From: Qaidamihabitans albus
Lineage (GTDB): Bacteria > Actinomycetota > Actinomycetes > Mycobacteriales > Pseudonocardiaceae
Assembly (NCBI RefSeq): GCF_016464705.1
Contig: NZ_JAEHOB010000001.1
Span: forward strand, 434,001-498,000
Direction: 5' to 3'
Length of the DNA: 64,000 bases
In this document: positions 59,730-64,000 of the stretch, in pieces
Layout: every line of letters begins with the position of its first letter
Position numbering within the stretch: the first letter of the stretch is position 1
The notes under the pieces: generated by a model
What the model saw: only the letters and a program-made list of their open reading frames with translations
The model's database searches: none
What the model was told of the DNA's origin: nothing
Translations under genes and position numbers: made by a program

Positions 59730-60442
59730 GCGGGCCGCGCGTGGCGCTGTTCGCCACCTGCATCACCGACACGATGTATCCGGAGACGGCGAAGGCCGTG
59801 GTCCGGCTGCTGGAGCGGCTGGGGTGCTCGGTGGACTTCCCGCTGGAGCAGACCTGCTGTGGGCAGATGCACTACAACACCGGCTACTACGACCACGCCC
59901 GGCCGCTCGCCCGTGGTTACGCGGACACGTTCGCGGGCTACGACCACGTGGTGGTGCCCTCCGGGTCGTGCGCGGGCATGGTGCGGGAGATCCACCCCGA
60001 TCTGGTCGGTACCAGCCCGCCGGTCGAGCGCACCTACGAGCTCAGCGAGTTCCTGGTGGACGTGCTGGGCGTGACCGACGTCGGCGCCTACTTCCCGCAC
60101 CGGGTCACCTACCACCCGACGTGCCATTCGCTGCGGATGCTCGGAGTCGGCGACCGCCCGCTCACGCTGCTGCGCGCCGTGCGCGGGCTGGACCTGGTCG
60201 AGCTGCCGCAGGCCGACCAGTGCTGCGGGTTCGGCGGCACCTTCGCGCTGAAGAACGCGGAGACGTCGACGGCGATGCTCGCGGACAAGATGCACTGCGT
60301 GCGGGACACCGGAGCGCAGGTGCTCACCGCGGGCGACAACTCGTGCTTGATGCACATCGGCGGCGGGCTCTCGCGGCTGCGTGCCGGAGTGCGCAGCGTG
60401 CACCTCGCGGAGATCCTGGCGAGTACACAGGAGGACACATGA
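59726..60442 (+). CDS. lutA: L-lactate oxidation complex subunit LutA
   Basis: 238-residue iron-sulfur protein with two CCG domains (EQTCCGQMHYNTGYYDHA; YHPTCHSLRML and DQCCGFGGTFALKN) that ligate a heterodisulfide-reductase-type cluster. With LutB and LutC it oxidises L-lactate to pyruvate. Coupled to rhaB by ATGA, which places lactate oxidation inside the rhamnose transcript. Its own stop overlaps a 30-codon frame (ATGA) ahead of lutB. Confidence 0.92.
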   Translation: MSGPRVALFATCITDTMYPETAKAVVRLLERLGCSVDFPLEQTCCGQMHYNTGYYDHARPLARGYADTFAGYDHVVVPSGSCAGMVREIHPDLVGTSPPVERTYELSEFLVDVLGVTDVGAYFPHRVTYHPTCHSLRMLGVGDRPLTLLRAVRGLDLVELPQADQCCGFGGTFALKNAETSTAMLADKMHCVRDTGAQVLTAGDNSCLMHIGGGLSRLRAGVRSVHLAEILASTQEDT

Positions 60443-60531
60443 GCCATGCTTGTGGGTTCGGGCTCGTGATGGCCGACCGGGTGCGGGTGTCCCGCAACAA
60501 ACAGGAGGAGCCGTGGCCCGCAACCCGGTGA
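60439..60531 (+). CDS. Possible 30-residue peptide between lutA and lutB
   Basis: ATG at 60439 overlaps the lutA stop and has a strong CAGGAGGAC site 6 bases upstream. The frame (MSHACGFGL start, EEPWPATR end) runs 19 bases into lutB in another frame, so reading through it would carry ribosomes to the lutB start. The peptide has one Cys and no known family. It may be a coupling or leader peptide, or chance. Confidence 0.35.
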   Translation: MSHACGFGLVMADRVRVSRNKQEEPWPATR

Positions 60532-61937
60532 CCTGGCTCGGGAGCCCGACGTTCCCGAAGGCGGCACACGCCGCGCTCGCCGACACACAGCTGCGGCAGA
60601 ACCTGCGCAAGGCGACCACGACCATCCGGGGCAAACGGGCCGGTGTCGTCGCGGAGCTCGACGACTGGGAACGGCTGCGCCACGCGGGCGAGTCGATCAA
60701 GGACGACGTGCTCGCGAACCTGGACACCTATCTGCTGCGGCTGGAGGAGTCGGTGACCGCGCGGGGCGGGGTCGTGCACTGGGCACGCGACGCCGAGGAG
60801 GCGAACCGGATCGTGCTCGACCTCGCGCGTGCCGAGGGCGCCGACGAGGTGGTGAAGGTCAAGTCGATGGCCACCGCCGAGACCGGCCTGAACGAGGCGC
60901 TGGAGGCGGGCGGCGTGCGGCCGGTCGAGACCGACCTCGCCGAGCTGATCGTCCAGCTGGGACACGACCGTCCCTCGCACATCCTGGTGCCCGCGATCCA
61001 CCGCAACCGGGCGGAGATCCGGGACGTGTTCCGCCGCGAGATGGCCGACGCCCCGGCCTCGGACGAGCCGCGTGACCTGGCGGAGGCCGCGAGGCGGCAC
61101 CTGCGGCGCAAGTTCCTTTCGGCGAAGGTGGCGATCTCCGGGGCGAACTTCGCGGTCGCCGACACCGGCTCGATCGTCGTGGTCGAGTCGGAGGGCAACG
61201 GCCGCATGTGCCTGACGCTGCCCGATACGCTGATCACGGTGATGGGCATCGAGAAGCTGGTGCCCACCTGGGCCGACCTCGAGGTGTTCCTCCAGTTGCT
61301 GCCGCGCTCGTCGACGGCGGAGCGGATGAACCCCTACACGTCCGTGTGGTCCGGGGTGACGCCGGGAGACGGGCCGCAGAAGTTCCACCTGGTGCTGCTG
61401 GACAACGGGCGCACGGCGACGCTGGCCGACACCGTCGGGCGGCAGGCGCTGCGCTGCATCCGGTGCTCGGCCTGTCTCAACGTGTGCCCGGTGTACGAGC
61501 GCACGGGCGGGCAGGCGTACGGATCGGTGTACCCGGGGCCGATCGGGGCGATCCTCGCGCCGCAGCTGGTGAACGACCCGGACGACGAGCAGGCCGCGTC
61601 GCTGCCGTACGCGTCGTCGCTGTGCGGCGCGTGCTACGAGGTGTGCCCGGTGCGGATCAACATCCCCGAGGTGCTGACGCACCTGCGCTCGGAGGTGGTG
61701 CAGGCCAAGGGAAAGCGCACGCCCGAGGCGCTCGCGATGGCCGCCGCGGCGTGGATGTTCGGCGACCCGAAGCGGTACGAGGCGGCGCAGCGGGCCGGTT
61801 CGCTCACCCGGTTCCTGGCACGGGACGGCAAGATCTCGCACCTGCCATGGCCTGGTTCGAAGTGGACGTCCTCGCGGGACCTGCCCGCGGTGCCGAAGGA
61901 GTCCTTCCGTGCTTGGTGGAGGCGCAACCGTGGCTGA
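60513..61937 (+). CDS. lutB: L-lactate oxidation complex subunit LutB
   Basis: 474-residue protein. An N-terminal LUD domain (about 60-290; SGANFAVADTGSIVVVESEGNGRM) is followed by two 4Fe-4S motifs: CIRCSACLNVCPVY and CGACYEVCPV. The C-terminal DUF3390-like part follows. GTG 60513 has AGGAGGAG directly upstream. Overlaps lutC by 8 bases. Confidence 0.93.
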   Translation: MARNPVTWLGSPTFPKAAHAALADTQLRQNLRKATTTIRGKRAGVVAELDDWERLRHAGESIKDDVLANLDTYLLRLEESVTARGGVVHWARDAEEANRIVLDLARAEGADEVVKVKSMATAETGLNEALEAGGVRPVETDLAELIVQLGHDRPSHILVPAIHRNRAEIRDVFRREMADAPASDEPRDLAEAARRHLRRKFLSAKVAISGANFAVADTGSIVVVESEGNGRMCLTLPDTLITVMGIEKLVPTWADLEVFLQLLPRSSTAERMNPYTSVWSGVTPGDGPQKFHLVLLDNGRTATLADTVGRQALRCIRCSACLNVCPVYERTGGQAYGSVYPGPIGAILAPQLVNDPDDEQAASLPYASSLCGACYEVCPVRINIPEVLTHLRSEVVQAKGKRTPEALAMAAAAWMFGDPKRYEAAQRAGSLTRFLARDGKISHLPWPGSKWTSSRDLPAVPKESFRAWWRRNRG

Positions 61938-62547
61938 CGCGCGTAGCGAGATCCTGAGCCGCGTGCGTGGCGCGCTGGCCGACCGCCCGTCGCCTGCTCC
62001 GGTCGTGCGGGACTACGAGCGCACTCGCGTGGTGGACGATCCGCTCGGCCTGCTGGCGGAGCGCGTCGCCGACTACCAGGCGGTCGTGCACCGGGTGCCG
62101 ACGGCGGAGTTGCCCGCGCGCATCGGCGAGTGCCTGCTCGCGCGCGGCGCCTCGACGGTGGCGGTTCCCGCCGACGTGCCGCAGCCGTGGCGGGTGCCGG
62201 GCGTGAACTGGCTGCCGGACGAGCCACCGGTGCCGCTCACGGAGCTGGACGGCGTGGACGGTGTGCTCACCGGCTGCGCGGTCGCGATCGCGGAGACCGG
62301 CACGATCGTGCTCGACGCCGGGGCCGCGCAGGGCCGCCGCATGCTCAGCCTGGTGCCGGACTACCACCTGTGCGTGGTGCGGGCGGAACAGGTGGCGGTG
62401 AGTGTGCCGGAGGCGCTGGCGCGGCTCGACCCGGTGCGCCCGCTGACGTTCATCAGCGGCCCCTCGGCGACCAGCGACATCGAACTCGACCGCGTCGAGG
62501 GCGTGCACGGCCCCCGCACCCTGGAAGTCCTCCTCGTGAGTGCGTAG
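61930..62547 (+). CDS. lutC: L-lactate oxidation complex subunit LutC
   Basis: 205-residue LUD-domain (DUF162) protein. GCAVAIAETGTIVLDAGAAQGRRMLSLVPDYHLCVV and FISGPSATSDIELDRVEGVHGPRTLEVLL are the family core. GTG 61930 follows GGTGGAGG. The last residues LVSA and the TAG stop are encoded by the left arm of palindrome copy 7, so the family's usual C-terminus is altered at the very end. Last gene of the rhamnose-lactate run. Confidence 0.92.
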   Translation: MADARSEILSRVRGALADRPSPAPVVRDYERTRVVDDPLGLLAERVADYQAVVHRVPTAELPARIGECLLARGASTVAVPADVPQPWRVPGVNWLPDEPPVPLTELDGVDGVLTGCAVAIAETGTIVLDAGAAQGRRMLSLVPDYHLCVVRAEQVAVSVPEALARLDPVRPLTFISGPSATSDIELDRVEGVHGPRTLEVLLVSA

Positions 62548-62578
62548 ACGAGTTCTAACTCGTGTGCGCACTCACGAG
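62533..62578. repeat. Dispersed 46-bp palindrome, copy 7
   Basis: Perfect 10-base outer arms, perfect core CGAGTT-CT-AACTCG; variable segments CGTAGA and TGTGCG. Overlaps the last codons of lutC and precedes hypF by 53 bases. Confidence 0.92.
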
Positions 62579-62631
62579 CGTCGGGCGCTGCCCGGGTGGT
62601 CGGCTTGCGTGCTGGGCCCCAGACTGGACCG

Positions 62632-64000
62632 ATGGACCGGCGCGTGCGGATGGAGGTCCGGGTCGACGGTGTCGTGCAGGGTGTCGGCTTCCGGCCGTTC
62701 GTCCATGCGCTCGCGCGCGAGCTGGCTCTCACCGGGCACGTCGGCAACGACTCCGCGGGCGTGTTCATCGAGGCCGAGGGCCCGCCGGAGGCGACGGCCC
62801 GGTTTCTCGACGCGCTGAAGACGGACGCCCCGCCGCTCGCGGTGGTCGACCGGCTCGACGTCCGGGAGGTGCCCGCCACCGGGGCCGACGGCTTCGAGAT
62901 CGTGCCGAGCCCGCCGGGCGGCACGGCCCGCACGCTGGTCTCCGCCGACAGCGCCACCTGCGCCGACTGTCTCCGCGAGCTCGCCGACCCGGCCGACCGG
63001 CGGTACCGCTACCCGTTCGTCAACTGCACCAACTGCGGGCCACGGTTCACCATCGTCCGCGGCGTGCCCTACGACCGGCCGCGCACGACGATGTCTGGCT
63101 TCCCGATGTGCGCGGAGTGCGCGCGCGAGTACGCCGATCCGGCCGACCGGCGCTTCCATGCCCAGCCGGTCTGCTGCCCCGCGTGCGGTCCCGGGCTCCG
63201 CCTCGGCGACGCCCGCGGCGACGGCGCGCTGCGCGAGGCGGTGCGCCTGCTCGGTGCGGGCGGGGTGGTGGCGATCAAGGGTCTCGGCGGCTACCACCTG
63301 GCCGTGGACGCCACCAGCGACTCCGCCGCGGAAACGCTGCGCGGGCGCAAGCACCGCGAGGACAAGCCGTTCGCCGTGATGGTGCCCGACCTGGCCGCCG
63401 CGCGAGAGCTGTGCGAGGTGGACGACGTCGCGGAGCGGCTGCTGAGCGGCAGGCGCAGGCCGATCGTGCTGCTGCCACGCAGGCCCGCCGCCAGGGTCGG
63501 CCGCGCCGTCGCGCCGGGCAACCGCAGCCTCGGCCTGCTGCTGCCGTACACGCCGCTGCACCACCTGCTGCTCGCCGACTTCGCCCGGCCCGTGGTGCTG
63601 ACCAGCGCGAACGTCTCCGACGAGCCGATCGTCTACCGCGACGACGACGCCCGCGACCGGCTCTCCGGCATCGCCGACGCGTTCCTCGGCCACGACCGGC
63701 CGATCCACGTCCGTACCGACGACTCCGTCGCCCGCCCGTTCCGGGGCGGGGCGCAACTGCAACGGCGCTCCCGTGGCTACGCACCGGAGCCCGTCGTGGT
63801 CGGCGAGGACTTCCCCCGGCACGTGCTGGCCTGCGGCGCCGAGCTGAAGAACACGTTCTGCCTCGCCAAGGGCAGGCACGCGTTCCTCTCCCACCACATC
63901 GGAGACCTGGAGAACTACGAGACGCTGCGCTCCTTCACCGAGGGTATCGAGCACTTCTGCAGGCTCTTCGACGTCGTGCCGGAGATCCTGGCCCACGACC
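62632..64000 (+). CDS. hypF: Hydrogenase maturation carbamoyltransferase HypF, 3' end missing
   Basis: The first 456 codons of HypF, which turns carbamoyl phosphate into the cyanide ligands of the [NiFe] hydrogenase active site. Acylphosphatase domain (VDGVVQGVGFRPFVHALA) at the start; two zinc fingers (CADC through CTNCGPRF; CAECAREY through CCPACG) at about 105-185. YrdC-like domain (KGLGGYHLAVDAT, RGRKHREDKPFAVM, LTSANVSDEPI) follows to about 370. The Kae1-like domain begins at CGAELKNTFCLAKG and is cut by the window end. ATG 62632 gives the full domain; ATG 62650 is possible. No other hyp gene is visible. Confidence 0.92.
   Translation, partial: MDRRVRMEVRVDGVVQGVGFRPFVHALARELALTGHVGNDSAGVFIEAEGPPEATARFLDALKTDAPPLAVVDRLDVREVPATGADGFEIVPSPPGGTARTLVSADSATCADCLRELADPADRRYRYPFVNCTNCGPRFTIVRGVPYDRPRTTMSGFPMCAECAREYADPADRRFHAQPVCCPACGPGLRLGDARGDGALREAVRLLGAGGVVAIKGLGGYHLAVDATSDSAAETLRGRKHREDKPFAVMVPDLAAARELCEVDDVAERLLSGRRRPIVLLPRRPAARVGRAVAPGNRSLGLLLPYTPLHHLLLADFARPVVLTSANVSDEPIVYRDDDARDRLSGIADAFLGHDRPIHVRTDDSVARPFRGGAQLQRRSRGYAPEPVVVGEDFPRHVLACGAELKNTFCLAKGRHAFLSHHIGDLENYETLRSFTEGIEHFCRLFDVVPEILAHD

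Noticed and set aside
1-64000. CRISPR array, prophage or insertion sequence
   Set aside because: No regularly spaced direct repeats, no cas, integrase, transposase or phage structural genes seen. The dispersed palindromes are far apart and lack spacers.

Overview
The window is high-GC DNA whose gene content points to a mycolata-related actinobacterium, most likely family Pseudonocardiaceae (Amycolatopsis-like). The pointers are an arabinogalactan arabinosyltransferase (AftA), the glnX-glnH-pknG operon, mycothiol-type maleylpyruvate isomerase-family proteins, an LdtMt2-like L,D-transpeptidase, an SCO6745-family protein and many GTG starts. I cannot name the species.

Layout. 0-1.4 kb: end of an acyl-CoA desaturase gene and a cold-shock gene behind a terminator-like leader hairpin. 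1.6-7.2 kb: acetoin dehydrogenase operon acoX-acoA-acoB-acoC and an AcoR-like regulator. 7.3-12.1 kb: glnX-glnH-pknG, the glutamate/aspartate-sensing kinase operon. 12.1-17 kb: metallophosphoesterase, thioesterase, L,D-transpeptidase, a second cold-shock gene and small conserved genes. 17.2-21.2 kb: tRNA-Glu, tRNA-Asp and tRNA-Phe in a stretch holding broken genes and almost gene-free DNA. 21.2-26.5 kb: small accessory genes, mostly single transcription units. 26.5-35.2 kb: aftA, a membrane-protein/two-component operon, recQ, a multiply frameshifted FUSC-type pseudogene and a DUF4383 gene. 35.3-41.2 kb: a possible uncharacterised biosynthetic cluster, with a CmcH/NodU-type carbamoyltransferase divergent from an ATP-grasp ligase, a CocE/NonD hydrolase and an HSL-type hydrolase. 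41.3-45.7 kb: a sugar or sugar-acid catabolic module (MHS-type transporter, IclR regulator, PfkB kinase, HPS/KGPDC-like decarboxylase or aldolase, SIS isomerase). 45.7-62.5 kb: a complete L-rhamnose regulon: LacI regulator, ABC importer, mutarotase, isomerase, kinase, fused aldolase/dehydrogenase, a secreted BNR-type candidate rhamnosyl-uronate lyase, and lutABC to oxidise the resulting L-lactate. 62.6 kb to the end: hypF, cut off by the window edge.

The most unusual signal is a dispersed 46-bp palindrome, present as seven full copies and one half copy. It has conserved outer arms, a conserved inner core and a variable segment between them, and it sits at gene 3' ends. In five places it supplies the stop codon of a neighbouring reading frame. 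I do not recognise it as a named element. It may combine translation and transcription termination, or be a REP-like mobile palindrome.

Strong candidate operators are visible for the MarR, IclR and LacI regulators, and a CRP-type site lies upstream of the L,D-transpeptidase gene. A nested inverted pair of DnaA-box sequences lies in the gap upstream of aftA.
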